The position numbers and the translations under genes were made by a program. The notes under the pieces are model-generated. The model saw only the letters and a program-made list of their open reading frames with translations, had not been told where the DNA came from and made no database searches. From the NCBI RefSeq assembly GCF_008831305.1, contig NZ_ML708617.1:78463-142462 (forward strand): a DNA stretch of 64,000 bases, read 5' to 3'. Shown piece by piece: positions 40,796 through 48,790 of the stretch. Position 1 is the first letter of the stretch. The number at the start of each line of letters is the position of its first letter. The stretch comes from Kocuria coralli (GTDB lineage Bacteria; Actinomycetota; Actinomycetes; Actinomycetales; Micrococcaceae).

Positions 40796-41821
40796 TCAGC
40801 CCAGCAAGGGGGAGAGCGCCAGGACCAGGGTGCCGGCGACGACGGCGCACACCGGCGCGGTGAGCAGCCAGCACAGCAGCACCTTGCCCACCACGCGGTA
40901 GTTCGTCGACCGGTACTTCTGGTTCGTACCCGTCCCCAGCACCGCCGCGGCCGTGGTCTGGGAGGTGGACATCGACACGCCACCGGCCAGCCCGCCGGCG
41001 AACAGCAGGAGACCCGAGACGCCCTGCGCCACCCCGCCGCGCAGGGCGTCGGTGCTCACCATGCGGGAGGAGATGGTCCGCGCGATACGCCATGCACCCA
41101 GGAGGCTGCCGACGGCGAAAGCGGTGGCGGTGACCGCCATGGCCCATGGCAGCGCTTCATCGATCGGGCCGGCGGTGAGCCCCCCGATCGCCGGGATGGT
41201 GATCATCAGCAGCAGGACCCGCTGGCCGTGGAAGAGCCCGTGCCCCACGTTGGTCCCGGTGGAGCCGACCACCATGCCCACGCGGGCCAGGAGGCGGACC
41301 TGATCGGCCTCGACGTGCCGCAGGCCCCGGACGCTGGGGATCACCAGGACCCAGGCCAGGGCGAAAGCCACGAGCGGGGCCAGGATCACGGGCACGACCA
41401 GATGTCCCAGGAGCCCCGCGTCCAGGGGCAGGTCCGCGGTCAGATCCACCCAGCCCAGCGCCACGGTGGCTCCCACGATGCCGCCCATGAAGGCCGAGGT
41501 GGTCGAGGCTGGCAGGCCCCACCACCAGGTGAGCAGATCCCAGCCGATGGTGGTCAGCAGCGTGCAGATGATGACGCCCAGGGCCGGAGCGGGGTCGATG
41601 GGCTCGACCACCATGGGCTCGATATGGGCCAGGGGCAGCAGGATGGTCGCGGCTACCACGCCGACCACGTTGAGCCCTGCAGCCAGCATGAGGGCCAGCA
41701 CCGGGCTGAGCGCCCGGTGCCGAACCGGTATCGCGGTGGCATTGGGGACGTCGTGGAAGGAGTTCACCAGGGCATAGCCCACGGTGAGGATCAGCGCGAT
41801 GACAACCAGTGCATGGATCAC
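40796..41821 (-). CDS. pit: Inorganic phosphate transporter, Pit family
   Basis: A 341-residue low-affinity phosphate:proton (or metal-phosphate) symporter with about ten membrane segments. It contains the Pit signature with the NSFHDVPNATA segment near residue 20 (GFVNGFHDVANA type) and the repeat half GSTGTNVGHGLFHGQ. The start is a GTG 3 bp after the stop of the DUF47 gene, so the two form an operon. The second-half substitution of the canonical Asn-Asp-Ala-Gln by GLFHGQ may mark a subgroup. Confidence 0.92.
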   Translation of the reverse strand: MIHALVVIALILTVGYALVNSFHDVPNATAIPVRHRALSPVLALMLAAGLNVVGVVAATILLPLAHIEPMVVEPIDPAPALGVIICTLLTTIGWDLLTWWWGLPASTTSAFMGGIVGATVALGWVDLTADLPLDAGLLGHLVVPVILAPLVAFALAWVLVIPSVRGLRHVEADQVRLLARVGMVVGSTGTNVGHGLFHGQRVLLLMITIPAIGGLTAGPIDEALPWAMAVTATAFAVGSLLGAWRIARTISSRMVSTDALRGGVAQGVSGLLLFAGGLAGGVSMSTSQTTAAAVLGTGTNQKYRSTNYRVVGKVLLCWLLTAPVCAVVAGTLVLALSPLLG

Positions 41822-41824
41822 GGA

Positions 41825-42442
41825 TCAGGTCTCCGAGACCACGATGCGGCCCACCTCGGTGGCCAGCTGGCTCATGGCCCGGGTGCAGTTGTGCAGGTGC
41901 TCGACCATGATGGTCAGCCTGAGTGCCACCGCCGGCTTGTGCTTGTCCAGCAGGTCCAGGCGGTGCAGTTCGAAGGTGCGGTCGGCCTGCTTGCGCAGCC
42001 GGAGCATGTCGTACCAGTACTCGTCGAGCCCGGTCAGGTCGCTCAGGCCGTGCATGGCGCGCACGCTGAGGTTGGCCATCCGCCCGATGGTGTTGAGCTG
42101 CTCGGCGGTGCGCTTGGCCTGCCTGCGCGTGGTGGGCTCGGCCATCGCCTCGGCGGCCAGCAGCAGCGATTCGCAGGCCCGGGCCAGCCATCCGCTGAGG
42201 ACGTACACGTCCGAGCGGGGGATGGGCAGCACGTACGACGAGCGCGAGGTGGTCATCGCGGAGAAGTACAGGTCGGCTGAGCGGGAGTCGATGCTGCGGG
42301 CCTCGGCGAGGACCTCCTCGATGTGCCCGTCCTCCGCCCCCAGCAGCTCCGAGCAGCAGCGGGCGCTCTCGTTGACCTGACCGGCCATCTCGGCGAGCAG
42401 GTCGAGGACGCGGTCGTCCTCGGGGAAGATCCGGAAGGGCAT
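41825..42442 (-). CDS. DUF47 family (PhoU-like) protein
   Basis: A 205-residue, mostly helical cytosolic protein of the DUF47/Pit-accessory family, related to PhoU and thought to regulate the adjacent Pit transporter. It begins MPFRIFPEDDRVLDLLAEMA. I prefer the ATG at 42442 because GAGGTGAGG lies 6 nt upstream. The frame remains open to 42520. It is cotranscribed with pit. Confidence 0.88.
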   Translation of the reverse strand: MPFRIFPEDDRVLDLLAEMAGQVNESARCCSELLGAEDGHIEEVLAEARSIDSRSADLYFSAMTTSRSSYVLPIPRSDVYVLSGWLARACESLLLAAEAMAEPTTRRQAKRTAEQLNTIGRMANLSVRAMHGLSDLTGLDEYWYDMLRLRKQADRTFELHRLDLLDKHKPAVALRLTIMVEHLHNCTRAMSQLATEVGRIVVSET

Positions 42443-42526
42443 CGCAGTCCTCACCTCTCGCTGCAGCACGGGCCATGGGGCAGCGCAAAGTCCCGATGCT
42501 TGCGCTGGCACAGGCACCATACCGGG

Positions 42527-42537
42527 TCAAAGTGAAC
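42527..42537 (-). promoter_or_regulatory. Candidate PhoP half-box upstream of DUF47-pit
   Basis: On the minus strand GTTCACTTTGA matches the pstS PHO-box unit GTTCACTTTCC in 9 of 11 positions and is followed 5 nt later by TATGGT, a possible -10 box. Only one convincing repeat unit is visible, so this is weaker than the pstS site. Confidence 0.35.
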
Positions 42538-42614
42538 TGCCGGACCGAGGCGCGTCGCGGTGCATCGTCACACGAGGTGAGGCCGTGCGGAGGACGGTGG
42601 GAGGGAGGTCTAAG

Positions 42615-42628
42615 CCTTGATCCACCGA
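42615..42628 (+). repeat. IS1380 left terminal inverted repeat
   Basis: CCTTGATCCACCGA, immediately preceded by the target duplication CTAAG. The 108 bp between it and the transposase ATG hold the promoter and no other feature that I can support. Confidence 0.85.
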
Positions 42629-42736
42629 TGAGCATGCTGGGCTTGGGTCGCAATTAAAGACGGGATGCCCGTCTGACCGGGAAGAATGGGACTTGTTCAG
42701 GGTTCCGTTCCACCGCGATGAGAGGGCATCTCGCAG

Positions 42737-44146
42737 ATGCAAGTTTCCCACACGCCTGCTGCCGTGTCAGTTTCCTTCGACGAGCCGAACCTCATCGGGT
42801 CCGCCGGGCTGGTGCCGGTGATGGAACTGGCCGCCGAGGCCGGCCTGCACCAGCTGGCCGGAGGTCGGTTGAGCGTGCCGACCGACAAGGGCGCCAACGC
42901 CGGGGCGAAGGTCGCGGCCCTGGTGGCCGGCATGTGCACGGGGGCGGACTCGATCGATGACATGGCCGTGCTGCGCCACGGGGCGATGAAACGGGTGTTC
43001 GGCGGCTGCTATGCGCCCTCGACCCTGGGCTCGTTCCTGCGTGAGTTCACCTTCGGGCACGTGCGCCAACTCGACGCGGTCGCCTCCCGGTTCCTGGTGA
43101 ACCTGGCCGGCCGGGCCCCGCTGCTGGGACGCACCGGCGCTGCCGGTGCGGATCCGGGGTTCGTTTATGTTGATGTGGACGACACGATCATCGAGGTCCA
43201 CGGCTACCAGAAGCAGGGTTCCGGGTACGGGTACTCCGGGGTCCGTGGGCTCAACGCCCTGTTGGCCACCGCCAGCACCGAGACCGCGGCCCCGGTGATC
43301 CTGGGTCAGCGGCTGCGCCGCGGTTCGGTCGGCTCCCCGCGCGGGGCCTCGAGGCTGGTCGGGGATTCGCTGGCCATCCTCAAGCGATTGGTGCCGGCGG
43401 CCGGCGCCCGGGTGCTGGTCCGGGCCGACTCCGCTTTCTATGGGCATGCCACCGTGGCCGCCGCGCTCACCGCCGGGGCGGAGGTGTCGGTGACCGTGAA
43501 GATGGACAAGGCCGTCAAGGCCGCTATCGCCGGCATCGACGAGAAAGCGTGGACCGGCATCAGGTACCCGCAGGCGATCTTCGACGAGGACACCGGCACG
43601 TGGATCTCCAAGGCGGAGGTGGCCGAGGTCCCCTTCACCGCGTTCACCTCAAGGAAGAAAACCGAACGGGTCCCCGGTCGACTGGTGGTGCGCCGAATCC
43701 CCGAGCTGAACCCCCAGGACACGGACCAGCCGACACTGTTCGACACCCACCGGTTCCACGCCTTCTTCACCACCACCGACCCGGAGGTGCTGGACACGGT
43801 GACCGCGGACCAGACCCACCGGGGCCACGCGGTCATCGAGCAGGTCAACGCCGATTTGAAGGACAGCGCCCTGGCCCACCTGCCCTCCGGCCGTTTCGGG
43901 GCCAACGGCGCCTGGCTGGTCTGCGCGGTGATGGCCTACAACCTCACCCGCACCGCCGGGATCCTCGCTGCCGGAGAGTTCGCCCGGGCCCGGACCGGGA
44001 CCATCCGGGCCAGGCTCGTGAATCTGCCAGCCCGGATCGCCTCCAGCGCCCGCAGGATCCGCATCCGCCTGCCCCAGGCATGGCCCTGGCAACAGGGATT
44101 CGAGCGGCTCTTCACCGCCGTCCACCCGCCACCGCAACCGGCATAA
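42737..44146 (+). CDS. IS1380 family transposase
   Basis: A 469-residue DDE transposase. Candidate catalytic acids are in FVYVDVDDTIIEVHG (near residue 145), VLVRADSAFYG (near 233) and HAVIEQVNADLKDS (near 368). The N-terminal region around SVPTDKGANAGAKVAALVAGM is family-typical and the length is normal. The reading frame is complete, so the element may still be active. Confidence 0.94.
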   Translation: MQVSHTPAAVSVSFDEPNLIGSAGLVPVMELAAEAGLHQLAGGRLSVPTDKGANAGAKVAALVAGMCTGADSIDDMAVLRHGAMKRVFGGCYAPSTLGSFLREFTFGHVRQLDAVASRFLVNLAGRAPLLGRTGAAGADPGFVYVDVDDTIIEVHGYQKQGSGYGYSGVRGLNALLATASTETAAPVILGQRLRRGSVGSPRGASRLVGDSLAILKRLVPAAGARVLVRADSAFYGHATVAAALTAGAEVSVTVKMDKAVKAAIAGIDEKAWTGIRYPQAIFDEDTGTWISKAEVAEVPFTAFTSRKKTERVPGRLVVRRIPELNPQDTDQPTLFDTHRFHAFFTTTDPEVLDTVTADQTHRGHAVIEQVNADLKDSALAHLPSGRFGANGAWLVCAVMAYNLTRTAGILAAGEFARARTGTIRARLVNLPARIASSARRIRIRLPQAWPWQQGFERLFTAVHPPPQPA

Positions 44147-44285
44147 CCACCCGACCACCCGCCGGGCATCGGCACAACCGAAAGAACATCAGTGGAACAC
44201 CACCGGTAGCGAGGCCGGCCACCACGTCACGCCAAAAAACGGCTCAATGCCGATCCGGGATATCGGCCGCCGGCCCTAACCTGAG

Positions 44286-44299
44286 TCGGTGGATCGAGG
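44286..44299 (-). repeat. IS1380 right terminal inverted repeat
   Basis: TCGGTGGATCGAGG on the plus strand, followed by the second CTAAG. The region from the transposase stop to this end (153 bp) and the 141 bp after it, up to the next gene, show no other gene. Confidence 0.85.
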
Positions 44300-44445
44300 C
44301 TAAGGGTGCCGGACCGGGAGCGCCTCTCGGCGGAAGGCCGCTCGTAGCGGCTAAATGATGGAGCCCGGGGCTACCTGCGGCCCGGCACCTGCTCCTATCG
44401 TACGAGCCACCACCGGGGGCCGGTCAAACCGGGCGGCGGTGCCCG

Positions 44446-45057
44446 TCAGTCGAGCGATCCGTGGCGCCAGGAACGCGCCGCGGCCTCCAGATCCTCGGCG
44501 GTGCGTTCCAGTTTCCGGGCACCCCGCACGGCGTCGAGCCCCTCGTGGTCCTCCAGTTTGAGCCGGCCCAGGGCGGCCACCCGGCAGAACGCGGCGAAGC
44601 GTTCCAGGGCGACGTCGAAGTCCCCCGTCCAGGCGCCGTTGAGGATCGTGTCGGCCATCTGCTGGATCTCCTCGGCCCCGGGGGGATCCGCGACGCCGGC
44701 GACCACGTGGGAGACCTGGGCCGTTGAGCGCCCCGCGGCGAACCAGCGGCTCATCCTCACCGGGTCCGCCTGGACGGAGGACCGCAGGGCGTAGAGCCGC
44801 CACAGGGCGCCGGGCAGGCTGACCGGGGGAGCGTCCGCCCACAGGGCGGCGAGCCCGTCCAGGCCCTCCGTGTCGGTGAACTCGACCAGCCGCCGGTGGA
44901 TCTCCGGGTCGTCGACTGCCCGGCCGCGACTGACGACGGCGGATGCCGTCACGTGCGCGATCTCCGCCACCAGGGCAGGGTCCATCCCGCCCTCCGCCTG
45001 ATCGAACACCTCGGGGGAGAACTTCACGGGGCTGTGGTGCTCACGCTTCGAAGCCAT
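44446..45057 (-). CDS. Conserved actinobacterial hypothetical protein
   Basis: A 203-residue soluble, mostly helical protein beginning MASKREHHSPVKFSPEVFDQ. I recall this family as a widely conserved actinobacterial protein sometimes mislabelled as an RNA polymerase subunit in databases. Nothing in the sequence supports that label. The ATG lies 6 nt after TAGGCT, a leaderless-type start. No partner is evident; the glutaminase gene lies upstream on the same strand, 81 bp away. Confidence 0.75.
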   Translation of the reverse strand: MASKREHHSPVKFSPEVFDQAEGGMDPALVAEIAHVTASAVVSRGRAVDDPEIHRRLVEFTDTEGLDGLAALWADAPPVSLPGALWRLYALRSSVQADPVRMSRWFAAGRSTAQVSHVVAGVADPPGAEEIQQMADTILNGAWTGDFDVALERFAAFCRVAALGRLKLEDHEGLDAVRGARKLERTAEDLEAAARSWRHGSLD

Positions 45058-45138
45058 GGGGCAAGCCTACGACCGACCCGATCATCGGCCCAGGGTCCCG
45101 GGACCCGATCTGCGCTGCGCGGAACGGGGCCGTCCCGC

Positions 45139-47082
45139 TCACTCTCCGGCGTCGTCGTCGCCGCGGTGACGCCAGTGGTCACCAGGTTCCCAGCCCAGCG
45201 CTTCGTGCAGAGAGGCCACCACGTCCTCGGCCTCGAGCCAGGCCAGGGCCTTCCACAAGGCCAGGGCGGCCTCAGGATCGGCCCGCTCGAGGTTCTCCAG
45301 GGACTCCGGGTCCAGGGTGTGCACCTTCAGATCGGTCTCGGCTTGCAGCCGCATGAAGTGGCCGCTGCCCGCCTCCTCCTCGTGCTCGTGATCACGGGCC
45401 TCCGCCTCGTCCTCCCTGGCGCCGCGGGGATCGCCGAAGACCGTTCCGGGGCGCAGTCCGCGGATGGGGCGGGTGCCGCCGTCGGGGGAGGAGGCGAGGA
45501 TCCGAGCGGTGCCCCGCACCACCAGGTGAACGGAGCCGGGGACGGCCTCGCACTCGGGAAGGTATTCGTCCCGGGAGACCGTGATCGGGCGGGAGTACTT
45601 CCAGATCCGGCGCGCCAGGTCCTTGCCGGTGCGGCGCAGCAGATCGCTCTCGATCAGGATCTCCTCGTCCGACATGGCATCTTCGGAGTGGTCCTCCTCG
45701 GCGCGTTCCAGGACCCGGTCCTCCACATGGATCAGGGCCGCATCGCGCGAGGCGAAGACCGGCAGATCGCCCCAGTCGTATTCCCACGCGTCCCCGGCCA
45801 CGAAGTAGACCTCCCGGCCGTGCTCCCGGATGCCCTCGGCGGCGGCGGTCAGCATGCGCAGGGTGAAGCCTGCGATCTCGTCGGTCAGCGTGAAGTCCAC
45901 CACGATCGCCTCCGCGCCCGCGGCCACCTGGCGCATGGTCCGCATGCAGTCCTCGACCCCGGGGAACAGCAGGTCCCCCTGGATGTCGATCACCGCGATG
46001 TCCTCGCAGGCCCGGGACAGCAGCGCCCGTGAGGCCTCGTCCCGGCGCATCAGCGACGGCGACTGGGCCAGTGAGGTCACCGACCGCACGGTGCTGCGCG
46101 CGGGCCGGGGGCCGCGGGCGAAGTGCAGGTCCATGGCCTGCGAGATGCGCTCGCACGCGGCTTTGCCTCGCACGCTGGTGCCCTGCCGATTCAGGGGCGG
46201 TGAGAAGGTCGCCAGGGCCAGTTGGCCCGGTACGACGGCGATGATGCCCCCGCCCACTCCCGACTTGGCGGGGAGGCCGACGCGGACGAACCAGTCCCCG
46301 GCGTCGTCGTACATGCCGCAGGAGTTCATGACCGACAGGACCCGCTCCACGGTCTCCGGCTGGAACACGCGCTCGCCGGTCAGCGGGTTGACCCCGCCCG
46401 AGGCCAGGGTGGCGCCCATCATGGCCAGGTCCCTGGTGTCAACCATGACGCAGCACTGGGCGAAGTAGTCCTCCAGGGCCTCGGTGGGATCGCCTTCGAT
46501 CACGCCCACCGATGCCAGCAGCCAGCCGAGGGCCCGGTTGCGGTCCCCGGCGTCGTGCTCCTGCTGCTGCATGTCGAGGTCCAGGTCCAGCTCACGGCCG
46601 GCGCAGCGCGAGTAGGTCTCCAGGATGCGCTCGCGGCGGCTCTTGCCTTTTCCATCGGCGACCAGCCAGGTGGCGGCGATGGCGCCGGCGTTGATCATGG
46701 GGTTGGCGGGAACCTGGGAGACGGGATCGATCGAGATCTCGTTGAAGGCGTCGCCGCTGGGCTCGACGTCGATCTTGGCGTCCACGTACTCGTGGTCGTG
46801 GTCCTCCAGGGCCATGGCGTAGGTGAAGGCCTTGGAGATGGACTGGATGGAGAAGCACTTGCGGGTGTCCCCGGCTTCGTAGACGTGCCCGTCGGCGGTG
46901 GCGATGACGATGCCGAAGTCATCCCGGTCGGCTTCTTCCAGGGCCAGGGTGGAGTGGGAGGGATCGCCGTCGTCGATGTCCTTCAGCGCCTCGTGGACCT
47001 TCTGGAGGGCGTTCTCCAGAGGGGAGGGGCCGAAGAGCCGGTGGACGGATTCGTGCTCGGGGGCGGTGCTGGGAGGGGCCAT
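45139..47082 (-). CDS. glsA: Glutaminase fused to STAS and cyclic-nucleotide-binding-like regions
   Basis: A 647-residue protein. Residues about 15-315 are a glutaminase A (glutamine to glutamate and ammonia) with serine-dependent beta-lactamase-like fold, catalytic SISK at residues 81-84 and GLPAKSGVGGGI near 270. Residues about 365-470 resemble a STAS domain (IAVIDIQGDLLFPGVEDCMR). Residues about 510-620 resemble a Crp-type cNMP-binding fold (VPGSVHLVVRGTARILA), interrupted by an acidic Asp/Glu/His insertion. Many glutaminases stop near residue 315. The extra regions suggest ligand control of activity. The ATG has GGAAGGAA upstream. Confidence 0.92.
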   Translation of the reverse strand: MAPPSTAPEHESVHRLFGPSPLENALQKVHEALKDIDDGDPSHSTLALEEADRDDFGIVIATADGHVYEAGDTRKCFSIQSISKAFTYAMALEDHDHEYVDAKIDVEPSGDAFNEISIDPVSQVPANPMINAGAIAATWLVADGKGKSRRERILETYSRCAGRELDLDLDMQQQEHDAGDRNRALGWLLASVGVIEGDPTEALEDYFAQCCVMVDTRDLAMMGATLASGGVNPLTGERVFQPETVERVLSVMNSCGMYDDAGDWFVRVGLPAKSGVGGGIIAVVPGQLALATFSPPLNRQGTSVRGKAACERISQAMDLHFARGPRPARSTVRSVTSLAQSPSLMRRDEASRALLSRACEDIAVIDIQGDLLFPGVEDCMRTMRQVAAGAEAIVVDFTLTDEIAGFTLRMLTAAAEGIREHGREVYFVAGDAWEYDWGDLPVFASRDAALIHVEDRVLERAEEDHSEDAMSDEEILIESDLLRRTGKDLARRIWKYSRPITVSRDEYLPECEAVPGSVHLVVRGTARILASSPDGGTRPIRGLRPGTVFGDPRGAREDEAEARDHEHEEEAGSGHFMRLQAETDLKVHTLDPESLENLERADPEAALALWKALAWLEAEDVVASLHEALGWEPGDHWRHRGDDDAGE

Positions 47083-47129
47083 GGTTCCTTCCGGTGATGT
47101 GGTGCACTCCCGATCCTGCCAGGCCGGGG

Positions 47130-47939
47130 TTATTCGGAATCCATGATCAGCCGGGGGTTACGGGCCAGGACGGTGGTGACCGTCGTCGTGCAGATCGCCT
47201 GGACCAGGAGGATGCCCACGAGCACCACGAGCTGGAACATCGCGGCCTCCGCAGGCGAGGCCCCGCCGAAGAGCGCGCCCACGAACGCCCCGGGCAGGGT
47301 CACCATGCCGGTCGCGCGGGTCTGATCGATGGCGGGGATGACGGCGTTGCGGGCCGCCCTCTGCGCGATCTCCCGGTAGGCGGCCTGCGGGGTGGCGCCC
47401 AGGGAGAACCACGCCTCGACCTCGGCGCGCTGGGTGACGGCCGATTCCCGGAACGCGCGCCCGGACAGCGTGGCGGCGGTCATGGCGTTGCCGATCAGGA
47501 TCCCGGCGATGGCGATCAGGTTCTGCGTGGTCCAGTCGACCAGGTGCAGGGCGAAGACCCCGGCCACGCTGATACTCCCGCCCGCGACGACACCCAGGAG
47601 CACGGCGGGCTTGGCGAACGGCATGCCCTTCAGGCGGCCCATGGAGGTCAGGGAGGCCGTGGTCAGCATCAGGGCCACGAAGAAGACCACGGTCCACGGG
47701 ACGCTGAGGATGCCGCGGAGCAGAACCGCGATGATGGCCAGCTGGAGGGCCGCCCGCAGGACCCCGGTGAACATCTGGGCGCCCAGGCGCATGCCGTGGC
47801 GGTACTGGATGATCGCCGCCGCGGCCGTCAGGATCAGCAACCCCACGACGAACCACGCGAACTCCGGCAGCGTGCGCCCGCCGATCAGGGTGGCGGAATC
47901 GCCGGCTTGGGCGGTGGCGGCTGCGAGCACAGGGGTCAC
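47130..47939 (-). CDS. FetB/UPF0014 family ABC transporter permease
   Basis: A 269-residue inner-membrane protein with about six to seven hydrophobic segments, matching the FetB (UPF0014) family, which in E. coli works with the ATPase FetA in iron export. Key segments are MRLGAQMFTGVLRAALQLAI near residue 50 and ATGMVTLPGAFVGALFGGASP near 208. No FetA ATPase is adjacent in the window, so the partner must be elsewhere. The GTG start lies 7 nt after TAGCGT. Confidence 0.82.
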   Translation of the reverse strand: MTPVLAAATAQAGDSATLIGGRTLPEFAWFVVGLLILTAAAAIIQYRHGMRLGAQMFTGVLRAALQLAIIAVLLRGILSVPWTVVFFVALMLTTASLTSMGRLKGMPFAKPAVLLGVVAGGSISVAGVFALHLVDWTTQNLIAIAGILIGNAMTAATLSGRAFRESAVTQRAEVEAWFSLGATPQAAYREIAQRAARNAVIPAIDQTRATGMVTLPGAFVGALFGGASPAEAAMFQLVVLVGILLVQAICTTTVTTVLARNPRLIMDSE

Positions 47940-48098
47940 GACGACGACGCTACGCCTGCTCGCGGTGCTCCCGCGTGCCCGGTGCGGCGGGTCGCCGCGG
48001 TTGACGGCAGGTGTCGCCCGGGCGGTTCGTCCTGCCCGGGGCGCTGGGCTACGATGGTGGCCGTCGTCCGGACTCTTCCATAGTCATCGGACGGCTGG

Positions 48099-48171
48099 GG
48101 GCCTTTAGCTCAGTTGGTAGAGCAGTGGACTTTTAATCCATGGGTCGAGGGTTCGAGCCCCTCAGGGCCCA
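48099..48171 (+). tRNA. tRNA-Lys (anticodon TTT)
   Basis: A 73-nt cloverleaf. Acceptor GGGCCTT pairs with AGGGCCC (one G-U), the D arm has AGCTCAGTTGGTAGAGC, the anticodon loop is CTTTTAA with anticodon TTT, and the T arm is GAGGGTTCGAGCCCCTC. The discriminator is A and CCA is not encoded. A terminator follows at 48184. The 3' half is the probable attachment site of the conjugative element that starts here. Confidence 0.97.
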
Positions 48172-48453
48172 CTCATCTTCTCTAGCCCCCGTGGTGACCA
48201 AGTCACTGCGGGGGCTTTTTCGCGTCCCCAGGATCTCGGGCCCTAAGAGGTCCTGCAGGGAGATCTCTAGCCAGTCGGCTACGTCCATCAGCTCAGGTAG
48301 GGAGAACAGCCGATCGCCCTTCATCCGTCGAGTTATGGCACTCCGAGCAATCCCTAGGTGATCAGCAAGCTCAGCCTGTGTCTTCTGGCGCCGGGCGAGC
48401 CACGCTCGGACCTCCCCGCTGATGAGAGCCGTCCGATAGTCGTTGGTGTCCAT
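48133..48453 (-). CDS. XRE family transcriptional regulator (leftward)
   Basis: A 106-residue regulator with a helix-turn-helix (KTQAELADHLGIARSAITRRMKGDR, in two parts, residues about 22-45). The ATG at 48453 is 7 nt after TAGGAT (minus strand). Its last 12 residues (WALRGSNPRPMD) and stop codon are encoded by the antisense of the tRNA-Lys 3' half, and the preceding stretch by the tRNA terminator. The C-terminus would therefore change if the element excised. It is divergent from the rightward XRE gene, as in a Cro/CI-like switch. Confidence 0.82.
   Translation of the reverse strand: MDTNDYRTALISGEVRAWLARRQKTQAELADHLGIARSAITRRMKGDRLFSLPELMDVADWLEISLQDLLGPEILGTRKSPRSDLVTTGAREDEWALRGSNPRPMD
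48184..48220 (+). terminator. Terminator after tRNA-Lys
   Basis: An interrupted stem-loop (AGCCCCCG then GTGAC on the left; GTCAC then CGGGGGCT on the right) followed by TTTTT. It lies 12 bp after the tRNA and inside the 3' end of the leftward XRE gene. Confidence 0.85.
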
Positions 48454-48530
48454 ACCGCCCATCCTACGCGGATTGAGCACCAGAGTCTCCTGTGAGGTGT
48501 CAAATTCTCCCAATGAGAACTCAGTTCTTG

Positions 48531-48559
48531 ACCATGATTACCAAAATGGCAATCATGGT
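48531..48559. promoter_or_regulatory. 29-bp operator over the rightward XRE promoter
   Basis: The inverted repeat ACCATGATTACCA - AAA - TGGCAATCATGGT has one mismatch per arm pair. It overlaps the last three bases of a -35 TTGACC (48528-48533) and covers the whole -10 AATCAT (48551-48556), which are spaced by 17 bp. The ATG of the rightward gene follows 6 nt after the -10. A second short inverted repeat, AGAAC-TCA-GTTCT, lies at 48516-48528. Binding by either XRE protein would block the promoter. Confidence 0.75.
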
Positions 48560-48562
48560 GCC

Positions 48563-48790
48563 ATGAGGAGACATAAGCAGCTGACTCTGAACATCCGTGA
48601 ACGATTGGTCCGGCGGGAGATGTCTCAGCGCGATCTTGCGCTGGCGATTCACCTTGCACCCACCGCGTTGTCGGCTCGCCTTCGAGGAGACCGAGAGTTC
48701 CGGTTCTGTGAGCTGGAGGCGATTGCTGAGGCTCTGGGGTGCTCGCTGCGGGACTTGATGACCTTCGATGGCGAGGGGGTGAAGGTATGA
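48563..48790 (+). CDS. XRE family transcriptional regulator (rightward)
   Basis: A 75-residue Cro-like HTH protein (MSQRDLALAIHLAPTALSARLRGDREFRFCELEAIAEAL, in two parts). The ATG is 6 nt after AATCAT with TTGACC 17 bp further upstream. It overlaps the next gene by 4 bp (ATGA), so it would head the conjugative element's main operon. Confidence 0.82.
   Translation: MRRHKQLTLNIRERLVRREMSQRDLALAIHLAPTALSARLRGDREFRFCELEAIAEALGCSLRDLMTFDGEGVKV

Larger units (their letters stand above)
42615..44299 (+). mobile_element. Intact IS1380-family insertion sequence
   Basis: A 1685-bp element bounded by imperfect inverted repeats (left CCTTGATCCACCGA at 42615, right CCTCGATCCACCGA read on the minus strand ending at 44299, 13 of 14 identical). 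It is flanked by 5-bp direct repeats CTAAG at 42610-42614 and 44300-44304, a target duplication. It contains one full-length transposase. Both ends and the duplication are undamaged, so insertion is probably recent. It landed about 170 bp upstream of the DUF47-pit operon. Confidence 0.92.
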
